Part shown: positions 1-60,908 of the stretch, in pieces
Numbering within the stretch: position 1 is the first letter of the stretch
Layout: each line of letters begins with the position of its first letter
Origin: Epiperipatus broadwayi
Taxonomy: Eukaryota; Onychophora; Udeonychophora; Euonychophora; Peripatidae
Length of the DNA: 64,000 nt
Assembly (NCBI GenBank): GCA_028023455.1
Contig: JAQFVV010012509.1
Location: 3,966,590-4,030,589 of the forward strand
Direction of reading: 5' to 3'
The notes under the pieces: generated by a model
Told to the model about the DNA's origin: nothing
Seen by the model: only the letters and a program-made list of their open reading frames with translations
Database searches by the model: none
Position numbers and translations under genes: made by a program

Positions 1-227
1 CCATCAGATAATAGTAGTATATATTCATGCTTTGGTTTTCTTGTAGGCATCATTGTGACAGCCAACTTAAGCAACAATTTCTTGCTCTATTCATTTACTG
101 AAGTTCCACAAATGCTTATACTTTTTAAGTTTTCTTTTTGAATTCCTTTTCTTGCCTATTCACGAAAAAGTATAACATTATTGCTTTTCACTAAACATCA
201 CATGATCACTATCTCATACTAGTACAT

Positions 228-664
228 AATTGTTATTAAACAATTCAAAACAAAGCAAAACTCTCCATACAGTAGTGCCATCTTGTGCTAACAAGAGCAA
301 TCACCAAAATGTATGGGTGCTGAATTGAGTTCAGACCCATATGACTATATAAGCTATAGAGCTTGGATTTAAAATATTATTGTGTTTTCAATTTCATTCC
401 CATAGTACTGTAGTTAAGTAGAGTTAAAAGGTGGCTGCTGGAGGGTTGCATTAGATCCTAAGATCTAGGTGCAGTGCTCTCAGATCCAAGGCTCCTCACT
501 GATGAAGGCCACAAGCCAGAAACTAGTCTGGGGATATTGGGTGAGTGAACACTAGATAGGGATTTTATGCACAAGCTTTCTGGCATCCATTGATTGCTCT
601 TGTTAGCACAAGATGGCACTACTGTATGGAGAGTTTTTCTTTGTTTTGATTTGTTTAATTGTTG
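228..664. mobile_element. Fold-back element, family A copy 1, with hammerhead-like core
   Basis: Arms at about 228-303 and 591-664 are inverted copies; the inner 47 bases are essentially identical (for example ctctccatacagtagtgcc against its complement at the right). Homologous copies lie at 59863-60074 and 60714-60908, so this is a repeat family. Inside, 499-523 reads CTGATGA, a GGC/GCC hairpin, then GAAAC on the + strand. No coding capacity. Confidence 0.8.
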
Positions 665-1884
665 CTTTTCCTTCAACATTTGGTTGTTCTTGTTTTCGAA
701 TGATGAATAGCTTATTTCATTCGAAATTTTGAGGGTTTTATATTCAAAATTGTGTCTTAAGCAATCTTTAATTTATATTTATCAAACTTTACTGAGATAT
801 AAGCTACCTAACTTGACGGATGATTGTTAATCGCAGGTGCTTTTTTTATATTATAAAATTATTCTTTTCTTTTCTGCAACAATTCTGGAGTTGCTCAACT
901 CAATTTATGCTTCACCATTATGTTCAAGATCTACGGTTTAAATTTAATCTGGATGAACTTGAAATTTATTCAAGTCACAGTAGGCTTAGAATGTTTGTTC
1001 AGAGATGTAGCCTATAGTAAGCTCATCCAATCATCCAGTATCCTGGATTAGTCAAATGATTCGGATGAACTGCTAATTGAATAAATATGTAAGTATAATA
1101 TAATATTTCTCTGATTCCTGTTAGTGTGATGTCATTTTATGGGTGCTGTGTGATTATCTTTGCTCTTGTATCTTAAATAAATTAGTCATAGATGTAATCA
1201 ATAAAAATTCTTTGTAAAATGCAACTAAGAAATAATGAAATTGCGATATTTATCAATTTCATCTTATTGTAATTTAGTGAGAAGTAACAAACTTAGTACA
1301 CAAAAAACTATGATATATCACCATCATAGTTAAAGGATTATTACTAATCATTTTAGATTAAGAATTATCATATCTGGGCTTGAAAAACTACAATAATTTT
1401 ATCCTAAAAATAATTAGTAATAATCATTAATGTATTTATCTGGGCAGCATGGTGTCATAGTTATATGGACAGTAAGTTTGATGCTGTTACAGTAAATTGT
1501 AAAAAATAATAAGAATTTCACACTCCGAAGACAAAACCTTATTAGAATCGCCTTTATATATAAAATTCCCTGAATATGCTGCTATAGAACTTTCATAAAA
1601 CAGTACCAATATTAGTTCTAGGAGAGCATATTTTACTTATATATATATATATATATATTGAAGCAGTCAATCTTAGATTAAGATTGAGCTTCATAGTTCC
1701 ATCTACTAACCTGTGTTCAAACCCTATATCCCATCCTGCTCCTTTTGTCGTGTATGTATATTTTATGTATACATTTGAGATGCACACCTACATTATAAAA
1801 TTTTAACTTTTAAATTAACATTTTTATTATTATTAATTTTATGATTATTAATTCTTTTTATTAAAATACATAGGTGTGGCTCAA

Positions 1885-1915
<31 letters not shown>

Positions 1916-3270
1916 GGAGCAAAATACTAACAAAATATTGATTTTTTTTGTAAATATTTTATTATAAGTCATTTGTACAACATTTTCTTTTTAAAGTATT
2001 TTTTCTTTTAAACTGTATATTTTGTAAAATCCAATATTGATGATGCTATAGTTGATTGTCTAAAAATAATTAAAGGGTGGAAACACTATTGTTTTAATCT
2101 GGGGTAGGTATTTTAATTAAAGTTTTACTTAAAATAAAATGGCATTAAGATTAAAGATACTTTTGTTATAAACCATGTTGTCAAATCTATTTCTAATCTG
2201 TAAATGGATTTGAATTTATTTTTGGACGTTATCTTACTGTGGCATCTTCAAAAACAATCGATAAAGAAAAAGTATAAAATGGCTGAATTTTGAGTCTTAG
2301 AGGAGATTAGCTACTATTGAGAGAAGTGATTGCTACTAGACACTATGCTGTTTTGAAATCTAAAAAATGATCTAGTAAAAGCTTTTCCTGACCCTTGTGG
2401 GTCGTCTTCCACTGTCATAATATTCTGTTACCCTACAGTGAAGTAAAGGCCTGATGGAGAACTTTAAAAATGCTAATAGATACTTGCTGCCACCGAAGAA
2501 CTTGTATTTCACTTCCCGTGCACATGCCGTACTAAATTGGACTCTTAACATTGCAAGGTAACTTCCAAACCGCCACCATTGAAACTAAATCTAGCTTGAT
2601 TAATTAATCTTGAATCCTGCTATTAAGATTTTTAATGTATTGTTCAATTTTCTATCTTTTAAATTAATATGTAAATGTAATTTGCTTTTGAATGATTTTT
2701 GATCTTAAATGATTTTATAAATCTAATTTTCTCTCATATGCTCTAACTTTCTTTAACTTTGGGGTGGTCAATTCTTTATAGTTATTTATTACTTGATTTT
2801 ATATATATGATTTTATTATTCTTATTATGCCAATCTCAAACAATCTGATGAGTTGAATTTCTAAAATCTTTTTTGTCATTTTAAGTAAACCTTCATGAAG
2901 CAAGTTATTAACGCCCCTTAAAATATATATATAATGCATTATAAATTAATATGTTCACCAGTTTGTTTTTATGAATCAACATTTTATGTTGGTTTATTAT
3001 AAAATATATTTTTATAACTCTGGAATTTCTTCCCAGGGAAAATCCAGAACTTAAGCTAATTAACACTTTGAAATCTTTTAAAACATTGTTTTTTATTAAA
3101 TTCTGAAATAGTGACCCATTAATTATTTTCTATATAACTACTTTTTTCATTTACTCTTAAAATATAAGCTTAAATATTCCAGTTACTATAAAAACCACGA
3201 AGGTGGTATTGAATTATTTTAAATAGTAGAAAAGGGAAGAGGTAAATCTTAACTTTCTTTACTAGGTAAA

Positions 3271-3387
3271 AATCTTAACATATATTTTATTAAATGAAAT
3301 ATTCTTTTTCTTATATATATATTATAACAAATCTTAACATATATTTTATTAAATGAAATATTCTCTCTCTTATATATATATTATAAC
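3271..3387. repeat. Two-copy 59-bp tandem duplication
   Basis: The segment beginning aatcttaacatatattttat occurs twice head to tail with period 59 and very few differences. Confidence 0.85.
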
Positions 3388-3611
3388 TGCATAGCGTATT
3401 ATTTGTCTAAATTATAGTATTCAAACAAGGGTAATTTATTTTAAAGCAGTAAAACTTATTCATTGTCGTTAGTGACATTTATCATTGCTGCGTTACTGAC
3501 ATTCGGCTTATCTTCTTATATATATATTACGTGCTTCTAGTCTTCTAATCTGGAGGTTATGACAAGATCAAACCCATAGATTTCTCATTACATCCACTAT
3601 TTATTTAATAT

Positions 3612-3728
3612 AAAATGCCTCTGGTGGTGATCCTGTAAGTTTGGCACACGCTATGCATATTCACTTTGTATAAAAGGCACTCTGGCTGTGATTCCCGTAA
3701 GTTTGGCACATGCCATGTCTATTCACTT
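3612..3728. repeat. Two-copy tandem duplication of about 61 bp
   Basis: Two adjacent copies share gtaagtttggcaca and tattcacttt with similar flanks. The first is slightly more diverged. Function unknown. Confidence 0.75.
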
Positions 3729-4639
3729 TTTTTGTATCTAGGCCTGCACATAGGCAATGACCATGGAATGCCCATCCACTTCGTTCTTGTCCAGAAACAC
3801 GACATTTCCTGTTATTTCTTGGTTATAATGTCAGCACCGCAAACTTCTTCGTATATTTCTTTCTTTTGCTTCATGACCCAGTTTTAATGCTCTAATATCA
3901 AAATTGTGCTCTGCTTAAAATATATATAAATGCCAACTACTTCTAGTTTTATTAATTAAATTTATTTCAGTCTTATACAATACCACCATTGTAACTTACT
4001 TCGGTATTTAAGAGTATATATTTACCTTGGAAAAAAAATAAAGCGTTCTTCTTACCAGCACTAATTAACAAAAGTTTCATTAAATATTTTGTCATATAAT
4101 TAAATGCCATTTTCAAATATGTTTTTCAAATGTATTTTATTTATTTTCATGACCTCAGTGGTGTGAAAATAGTTTGTATTATATCTGTGAGGAATCTCGG
4201 AACGCTTCCCTAAATAATGTTAGTCACCACGTTTCAGAACCGTAATCCAAAGCGTTAATAGCAATATTATGTAATTCTTTCTAATAATCAATTGGCATCT
4301 TAATATTGAACCCACCAAAGATGTGTGCTTATTTATAATATATCATTTAGCTAATAAAGAGCATATGAGAAATAATAGTGTGAATGACACTATATAATCA
4401 TCTACTGCTTGCTCATTCACGCACATACTAATGTATATACTTAATTTATAAATGTATGTAAATAATTTGTTATTATATTAAACTATTTTTATTGTCTAAC
4501 TTATTTGAGTAGTTCGAATTCCTCTTTTCTCCACTTCCAAACATACAGCCATAGTCATAGTAATAGATGTCTCATTGTTTTGCTCAGCTTTGCTAATCGA
4601 CCAGATTAAAATTAATTCTCATGTGCCATCACTATTATG

Positions 4640-4790
4640 TTATGCATTAGGTGTTTGATGTGGGGTTTAGAGAGTGGGTTCGAATCCAGGCTGGTCCCTG
4701 ACCTAAATATTCGGCTTGACTGGGTTTGAAGTACATTTTGTGAGTTCCAGATGTTAGATGGATAAACATGTTTTGACCAGTACAATATAT
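4640..4790 (+). repeat. Probable tRNA-derived SINE fragment
   Basis: A perfect pol III B-box, GGTTCGAATCC, lies at 4677-4687, preceded by a GTGG-containing stretch and followed by a non-tRNA tail ending in a TA run. The full tRNA fold is not evident. Confidence 0.4.
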
Positions 4791-4984
4791 ATATATATGA
4801 TGTGCTCTCCTAGAACTAATACAGATTTCAAAGAAGTAAAGAGAGATGCATGTTAAAAGTAATAAGAAGAGATTGAAAACACAACATATGAATAAATGTG
4901 GTTTTAATTTCTCCTTATTTGTAAAAATGAAAATACTTAATTGTAAATTATTAGAGAAAAAATATAGTTAGTAATAAATTTGGC

Positions 4985-5327
4985 TGAACGTTTTCGAGGA
5001 ACCGTGCCTCATACTCATAGCCTTCGTGAAAATGTACTTGATATATGTAAATGAGAATATTCAAATGAGTTACTGTTAAGTAGCCCATTTTTTCGAAATG
5101 TCGAAGCACGTGTCTCTTCTGTTGATTGCATGGATGTCTCTGTTAATGTAGAATGCCTCTTTTATCTTTCTCCTGTAGTCGTTTGGTTCTGAGCATAATA
5201 AGTTGGGATGAAATTGCTGATTGTTTAGTATGTTCAAAATGCAGAAGATTGTGTGTTTGGCTCTATTAAGGTGTCGATGTTGAGCCAACCTGGTGTTATT
5301 GTGGCTTTCGTTTCCCCATATTGTCAT
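4985..5327 (-). mobile_element. Penelope-like element 3' end (GIY-YIG C-terminus), copy A
   Basis: The minus strand (5076-5327) encodes an 83-residue open piece ending NDYRRKIKEAFYINRD then INRRDTCFDISKKW. That matches the C-terminus of the GIY-YIG endonuclease domain of PLEs, where a basic R-x-x-KEA-x-YI motif and an N-R motif close the domain. The YIG part and the reverse transcriptase are missing. The 3' untranslated part (4985-5020 on the minus strand) holds a TATGAGG / CCTCGAAAACG hairpin also seen in copy B at 31881. Confidence 0.65.
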
Positions 5328-5404
5328 CCGCCTGGGGCAGAATGGGACACCACATGTGGGGTGAGCGCTGGATCAATGTAATCTAAGAACAAACAGATGT
5401 TACT

Positions 5405-5672
5405 GAAATTGTTGATTAAAAGACTGAAGTGGAATTGGGTTGGATATATTGCTAGAAGAGATGACAATAGATGGACAATTGAAATCTTAAACTGAATTCC
5501 AAGAGATTGAAAAAGACCCAGAAAGAGACCACATATGAGATGGATGGATGAAATAAGAAAGTGCATAGACATGGTGTGAAGAAAAGAGGCTACATATCGG
5601 AGAAGATGGATTGAACTTGGAGAGAATTCATCCTGCAATGGATTGGTAATGGTTTAAAATGATGATGATGGT
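5405..5672 (+). mobile_element. RTE-like non-LTR retrotransposon 3' end
   Basis: On the + strand the frame reads LKWNWVGYIARRDDNRWT, then MRWMDEIRKCID and RRRWIELGE, broken by a few stops. This is the C-terminal signature that follows the reverse transcriptase in RTE-type elements. The copy ends in a short (TGA)n-like tail at 5658-5670, typical for the family. A second copy lies at 22641-22762. Confidence 0.6.
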
Positions 5673-7440
5673 ATATAACTGAAAAGAACATAACTGAAGC
5701 TTCTAATAAGTTATATAACATAAATAAACTCTTCAAAAGACAGATAGTACTACCGGTCTCTTTAACATTTGATCTTATATTTGTTTACTTTATTTACGTA
5801 AGTGTAAATGAGGGCATGAACTCGATCTATTGATTGCATATATTTATAGAATAAATGATAAGAATCACTATTTAAATACTCAGAAGATCAAAGCAGATAT
5901 ATGTAAAAGAAATCAAATGCATTACTTATTTTATTAAAAGTCAAACTAACCAAATGTATTATAAAGTTCTATGAAAGTTATATTTTTAATAAGGATTGAT
6001 AAAATAAGAATAATGAAATGGCTATTGCCCAGGAATTCATAAAAAAATTGCAGACCCAAGTGCTAGAACTGGAATCGATCAGATGAGTCTTATCCTGTAG
6101 AGTCTGGTGGACCACCACTACATTAAATCACGCAGAGCTCATGAAAAGGTTATTAAAAGAATATATTAAGATTAGTAAAATACTTAAACATCATTTTTAT
6201 GAAGAAAGACAAATTCATATAAACAGATTAATATTTGAAACGATAATATTTTTAAAAAAGCTTTTTATAATTTTTATTCAAATATTACAATAATGAAAAA
6301 ATAAATCAATATAAAGAGATGTTCTCTTTTATTCACCCCATTCATTCAAGCACATATAAAAATTCAGAAAACCAAAATTTTTCATAAATACTTGCCTAAA
6401 CTGAAAGAAAATGTTTAACGTAGGCATTAAAATATTAAGTATCTACAATTTTCTGCTATACTAGTGTTATGTCTTCGAATAAGGAGGGCTTTTTTAGAGT
6501 TTGTATAGATTATATAAATAGATATCAGCTTAATATATTATATTGTACAGGCTTTAGCTGATATCAAATCAATTGGATATCAATCTGGATCAAATGAAAA
6601 AGATTTTATAATGGTTCTTGGTCCATAACCAAACCAGATCATTATTCAACTTTGATCAGTAAATGATATCTATTGTCCCTACTGGAAGACAACTCTAGAA
6701 TGAAAATTCCAATCAAAACTTTCACTGTCTGATATTGCTTGTTCTTCTCTTTGAGAGGTTGTGGGAAAATCCCTTGCCATGAAATAGGTTATTTGTTTTA
6801 AAAATATATATTTGTCTTTGCAGTAGATGGTAAAATGTACGCTGGAGAAATAAATAGTAAAATGTCATTACAAGGTGATGTTAACGAAAGTAATGTTGTT
6901 GAAAATAGTTTTCCAACCATTCACATGGAGTTTTTTAAATAACTAATTGATGTAAACATGTAAATAAATATTAAATATAAGATTTTATAAATATGATAAA
7001 TGCTTCTACCTATTATTTGCATACCAGAATTCATCAGATTTGTAATTTTTTATTAACTAGCCAGTACATATTAATTTGTAAATGAACATCGAGCAATTTA
7101 AATCCATTTAAATTTCATTACTTAGCAATAAGTAAGTTAATAAAAATTTATATTTCTATTTAAAAAAAAAAGGACTTTTAATTTTACTATATGATAAAGT
7201 ATATACATTTAACAGTAAACATTCCTTTAACAAAAAAAAAGTAGAGGAAAATATGAAAAATAAAAAATGCTGGATTAATCTAATATTTATTAATTAAAGT
7301 AATCGCTAAATGACTTTTTTTGTGAGGGCGGAAGTAGAATTACAGTCACACACCACATACTGCACATCAGCAAAAAAACTTACCCTAACTGTACTATAGA
7401 TAACGATGATATTTTTTCTTTAAAAAAACCAATTTAGTCA
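5673..7440. other. AT-rich stretch, no gene seen
   Basis: No coding or RNA gene is supported. A SINE-like patch near 6040-6130 resembles 53740-53830 loosely. The rest is AT-rich with A and T runs. Confidence 0.4.
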
Positions 7441-7560
7441 AGAGTTGGTGGTCGAGTGGTCAGCACAGCCACCTTACAGGAATTAGCGAATAAATTAATA
7501 GATGTGAGATTGCAGTGCTTCTCGAGTTCTATGATTCGTTTTTGTTTAACTGATATTTTT
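7441..7560 (+). repeat. Degenerate tRNA-derived SINE copy
   Basis: The stretch ggtggtcgagtggtcagc then acagccacctta resembles the 5' half of the SINE at 35221 (gccgagaggtcagcgcagcc). The 3' half is diverged and no target duplication was found. Confidence 0.4.
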
Positions 7561-8229
7561 CTTACAGTAAATACTAATTCGTATTTTAGACAGTGATTAT
7601 TCCGGTATTTTTTATTGATCATTCTAAGATGAAACTATGTAAGCCTTGAATCAAATAGTAGTCTGAATTTCGTCATAAACAATTTTGTATTTTCATCAAT
7701 CATTTACTGATTACTTTTAATTTTTACATATTTTATCGATCAGCTATAAAATTAATTATGTAAGCAAACTATCTGGGAAGTTGTATTATACAGCATTTAA
7801 ATTAAATTAAGATTATTGGAGAGAGAAAAAGTTTGTGTGGTAGTTGAAATGAAGCAGCAAATCAGACTAACGCTATTAAGTATTTCTGAAGATAGCTCAT
7901 ATATGACAAAAAAAAGGAAAAACAATTTTTTCTTACTTTAAAATATGTTTTTGAATTTAAAAGACTCTTTCCAGAAATTTTATCATCTACATAGATCAAC
8001 AAGAGTTTTATGGTGCAGAAATAGTGACCCCACCTGCTAGACCTATGACTTGTGGTTCAAACCTGAATCAAATCAAGTAGTTTTAAAAGATTTAGGAATT
8101 TTCTCATGTACCTGGTCCATAGCTAACTTACACAAGCAATCAACAATCAATAAATGGATATCTAGCTATAGATGAATCCATAAATGGTCTGTTAAATTTT
8201 GTTTGGATGATTTTTTATATAAGAATTAG

Positions 8230-9050
8230 CAGATTGAACAGTATAACCATAGAAAAAAATAAAGTATGGAAACACCAGACCTGTCACTAGGAGCCTTATC
8301 ACTCCATTGCTCTTCTATGTTATCAAGTTGTTCCACTGGATTATCAGACTCTTCTGAGATTACCTGTGCTACTTCACCTTGCCTGTTTCTGAACCTGTCA
8401 CTATGAGCCTCAATGCTCCATTGATCTTCTATGTTATCGATTTCTTCCTCTGGATATTCTGCCTTTTTTGAGATTACCAGGCCTACTTCACTCTCACTAC
8501 ATAAGTGCCCCTTCCAAAAAAGGCATGCCCCTTTAGATTCCACATTTGAAGGTCATGGGATGAGCTAAAATATCATATTGCATTAGCTTTGGGTCATTGA
8601 TTTTTTGACCTTATGATTAAGTTTCCATCTCATTCCCTGGCTCATGTTGAGCCAGCCTCTTGTTCCATCTTCTTTTCCTTTTTTCTTTTTCGTCAAGAGA
8701 CCCTCAGTTGTCTCTTCTTGCTCACTATACAGCTCAATGTTTGAGCCCACACCACTATGCTTCTCAGTTAGCTAGCCAGAGCCATTGCGGTTTTTCCTTT
8801 TGAAACTTGGACCTTATGTCATTTCACCCATTTGAGTTGAACCATTCTCATTTAGTTCCGAATCAGTGAATAAATTAGCTTTTTTTAATTGACCAATTTA
8901 TTTTGATGTGTTTTCAGACTCTTCAGATTGTATTTATTCAAAGCTGGTTGATTTAGCCTGAACTGATTGTTCCTTTGTCTCTTCGGCCATATCTCTAGCT
9001 CCATCTGCATTTGTTCCAACTTCAGATCTATTGTGCAAGGTTCCTTGATT
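8230..9050 (-). pseudogene. Decayed acidic-protein reading frame, minus strand
   Basis: One minus-strand frame gives low-complexity but protein-like sequence over about 800 bases, interrupted by seven stops and no frameshift. Its last 105 codons are open (8226-8543) and contain two diverged repeats, one with EEEIDNIEDQWSIEAHSD and one with EQLDNIEEQWSDKAPSD. Upstream pieces include EVGTNADGARDMAEETKEQS and ELYSEQEETTEGLLTKKKKG. Point-mutation stops without indels suggest a processed or recently dead copy, or a retroelement fragment. I do not recognise the family. Confidence 0.5.
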
Positions 9051-9504
9051 TTACTTCTAATGTAGCTTATTTGGTTTCACTTTGTTATCTCTTAAATGAG
9101 ATTCTTGAAATTTCAGTTCTAATTGTTAATTTATTAGTGCAGAATTGCTTGATGTTATCATATATTTGTGGAATCCATTATAGCTTTTCCCACATTCTGT
9201 GCATTATTTCGGACAGACCCTAATTAAGTGGCCAATATTTTATTGAGAAAAATGGCCAGTGTATTATTGAGGAAATAAAAAAATGTTTACAAAGATATGT
9301 GTATAAAAGTAAAAATATTTAAAGGATTTCAAAGAACTGTTTAGAATAAAAAAAAGAGTAAAGGAGAATTAAAAAAAACGAAAAATGTTATTGGCTGATT
9401 TTACAAAAGTTGGGTGGTAGATAATAGCAGTAAAGTTTTTGAAAAGCAAAACAAAAAATGATTGGGTTCTGTATTGAAATATGATATTCATTCTTTGGCA
9501 GCAA

Positions 9505-9917
<413 letters not shown>

Positions 9918-9975
9918 ATTTTTATTAAAAATTATTTGACTTTGATACTGAAATACAATTTGATTACATTTTTAG

Positions 9976-58093
<48,118 letters not shown>

Positions 58094-58170
58094 TGTTTGT
58101 TTATTTTTTATTATTTTAAAACATATAAAAATGAGATGAATCTATTATAACTGTAAAATGAAAACTAGAA

Positions 58171-58176
58171 AATAAA
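58171..58176 (+). terminator. Poly(A) signal of the pseudo-esterase gene
   Basis: AATAAA lies 78 bases after the stop codon, followed by A- and T-rich DNA. It suits a short 3' untranslated region ending near 58190. Confidence 0.6.
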
Positions 58177-58189
58177 TATTTTAAAACCT

Positions 58190-59860
58190 ATAAAATGCAA
58201 ATTGTTTTATTTATTTATTTTTAGCTATTAAAAAATAATAAAAAAAATAAGTTAACCTTCTTTTAATAAAGAGCTCACTGTAGAACGCCAACAGTCCTTT
58301 GTATAGAAATAACAAAGAACAAAGAAGAACTCACCAGACTTATTAATTGTCAGGTAGTGAAGATTTGATCAGTTCTTCGTCCACGATTCAACCTTAGATA
58401 AAGATACTGCTGATCCATTTACTAACCAATATAGAATGGTTGCCCAGACTAGCTGAGGAACAGCTACCTAAGATAAAAATATTAAGCTCTTTGAAGAGAA
58501 TTGCACCAGGACTGGATTCAAGTCCACGTCATAAGCATGATGTATCTGAGATCCTTCATTATAAATTTATTGTATGAAAAACCTAAAAAAATATTTATAA
58601 TTCAAATAGTTTTAATTAGTTGCATTATGAGTTACAAATTATTCATTATAAATGTACACAAATATTAATTTCAATTAATTATACATTTTACAATAAATAG
58701 TTGAAGCTTATACTATTTTAACATACTGGCTGTAAACTTTGACAATACAAAGATCAGGAAATTAGATTTGACACAGCTATTGAAACTTTCTTTGAACAAT
58801 TATCCTGTGATAAAAGCATTATTGTTTGCAATTTACAAGTATCACATGTGATATCCTACTCCTCAAAAGCTATAGATTCCCGCATCAAAGCCAAGCTGCT
58901 AAGCAATTGAATGTTTCATCATCTCAGATACAATAACTATTTTTATTTAGATGTTCTATAACGTCTATTTTATGATAAGCCTTCTAGATATCTTCTTGGT
59001 GATGTAGCATATTTTATAAAATAATTAATGAAGGCAAAAATAGCACAAAAGATCGCAGTTGTTTTAATTCTAATCTAGATACCTTTACTGTAAGAATTTG
59101 GGTATTCAGTGAATACCAACTAGTTCAATAAGATGCACACTATCCAAATTGTTTTCTGGTTTCACCTTCAACCAATGGAAACTTGCTATTAAAATCTGAA
59201 AGTAATTAACTTATATGTCTAGCAAATATATTTTACTCATTTCTACTATTCAAGATAATAGCCTAAAATTAAAAAAAATAATAATTTGAACCCAAACAAA
59301 TTGACTTACATTATCTGTAATCTTTATGCCATCTAAAATTTTTTCCTTCCTATTGGCTAGATAGATTAACACCAACAAAGATCACATGATTTGTTCAGCT
59401 CCTAAACATGTTTCCAAAATGCATCATCTTCACCTATTCTAGAATCATCATCACCTTTCAGATGTTAGAGTTATAAAGTATATATCAGTAGAGAATGAAA
59501 AGAATTGCTCTTGGAAGTTTATAAACAGATATTAAAATTAAATTTGATATATATGTATATATTGTAACCTCACAGAATTACAGCAGTACCAATGCTCTTA
59601 ATAAATCTAACAGGGAAAAGTGCATGAACCCAGATTCACATTAAATCTTATTACTCTACATCTCACATTCAAACTATATAATAAATCTGTATCTGAGTGT
59701 TTAAGAAGATATTATTTCTTCCTCTACTAACTTCCTATTACAAACTATTAGTAAATAATTTTACTTTTAATTAATAATGAAACTCTTATATTTAAAATGA
59801 AACCACCAAACATCACATGATCACTATTTCCTATGCTTGCTCATAACTGTTATTAAAACA
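58190..59860. other. Downstream flank, no gene seen
   Basis: AT-rich. A patch at 58260-58560 resembles a SINE: it has a B-box-like GATTCAAGTCC near 58513, but no tRNA fold is clear. Confidence 0.4.
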
Positions 59861-59862
59861 GA

Positions 59863-60074
59863 TAAAACTCTCCATGCACTAGTGCCACTTAGTGCCAGCC
59901 AGAGTAATCAGTGGAGGTCAGAAGGCTCCTCAGTGATGAAAGACACAACTAGAAACTAGTCTGGGGATATTGGATGAGTATGCACTAGATAGTGATTTTA
60001 TGCACAAGCCTTCTGGCATCCATCAATTATTCTGGTTTGCACTGAGTGGCACTACTGTATGGAGAGTTTTGCCT
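59863..60074. mobile_element. Fold-back element, family A copy 2
   Basis: Arms start aaaactctccatgcactagt and end actgtatggagagtttt. The inner part keeps the core GTGATGA (59933-59939), a weak hairpin and GAAAC (59952-59956), followed by tagtctggggatattgg as in copy 1. Confidence 0.78.
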
Positions 60075-60713
60075 GTTTTAAAATGACTCTTCTTGTTAAA
60101 CAATCTAGGATAACACATATGTTGCTATAAGTAAGAAAGGATTTTGTTTATATTTATAAATGACCAAAAGGTTTTTTACAATTTAAAATAATAAAATCAA
60201 ATAATCTTAACCATAAATGTTACTTGAACATCAAATAATAAACTTTATTGAAGTGACTTTTAACTATTATTGTTTTCTTATGTTCCAAACATAATATTTG
60301 TATGATTTAGATTTTCTGATAATGCAGATGATGATGCAGATACAAAGTCAAAATTTAAGAATAAAACAAAGATTTTATTAAGATTAAAAAATATAATTAT
60401 AGATTATTGTAATTTTAATATGATTGAAATAATGCAATTATCACAATATTTTAATAATAAATGTAGCTACATAAAGCTCTCACATTTATTTTATTAATCT
60501 AGCTTTCTTTCCAAACATAACATAAGTATTCAATGTATTGACAAATAAATATTGTCAGTAATAAAATAACTCTGAATTTGGAGAGTATGCATAATTTCAT
60601 AAGCCAATACAAAATAATTATATAAGTTTAAACATACAATATTTTATCATGTTTTTTCACATCAAATATACACATGTACTTATGACATCAAGAGCAAACT
60701 AAAGACATGATTT

Positions 60714-60908
60714 GCAAAACTCTCCATAAAGCAGTGCCACCCTGTGCCAACCAGAGTAATAAATGGATGCCAAAAGGCTTGTGCATAAAATCCCCATCTA
60801 GTGCCTACTCATCTAAAATCCCAGTTGGGGATTTTATGCAAAAGCCTTCTGACATCCATTGATTACTCTGGTTGGCACAGGGTGGCACTGCTTTATGGAG
60901 AGTTTTGC
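60714..60908. mobile_element. Fold-back element, family A copy 3 (nearly pure hairpin)
   Basis: Arms 60714-60804 and about 60822-60908 pair almost throughout, from gcaaaactctccataaagca to the complementary end. The inner hammerhead-like part has been replaced by arm sequence. Confidence 0.82.

Larger units (their letters stand above)
665..4640. other. Left flank, no gene seen
   Basis: AT-rich DNA with short TA runs near 1640-1661 and 1884-1905. A repeat fragment at about 1604-1630 recurs inverted at 4796-4825. A SINE-like stretch at 1665-1790 holds a B-box-like GTGTTCAAACCC. No coding exon of the main gene could be recognised here, though the missing Met exon could be. Confidence 0.4.

Noticed and set aside
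3735-3890. Possible coding fragment on either strand
   Set aside because: Short readable stretch on the minus strand but no splice context or recognisable family.
5324-5638. Minus-strand 104-residue frame
   Set aside because: The plus strand of the same stretch reads as an RTE C-terminus, which explains the sequence better.
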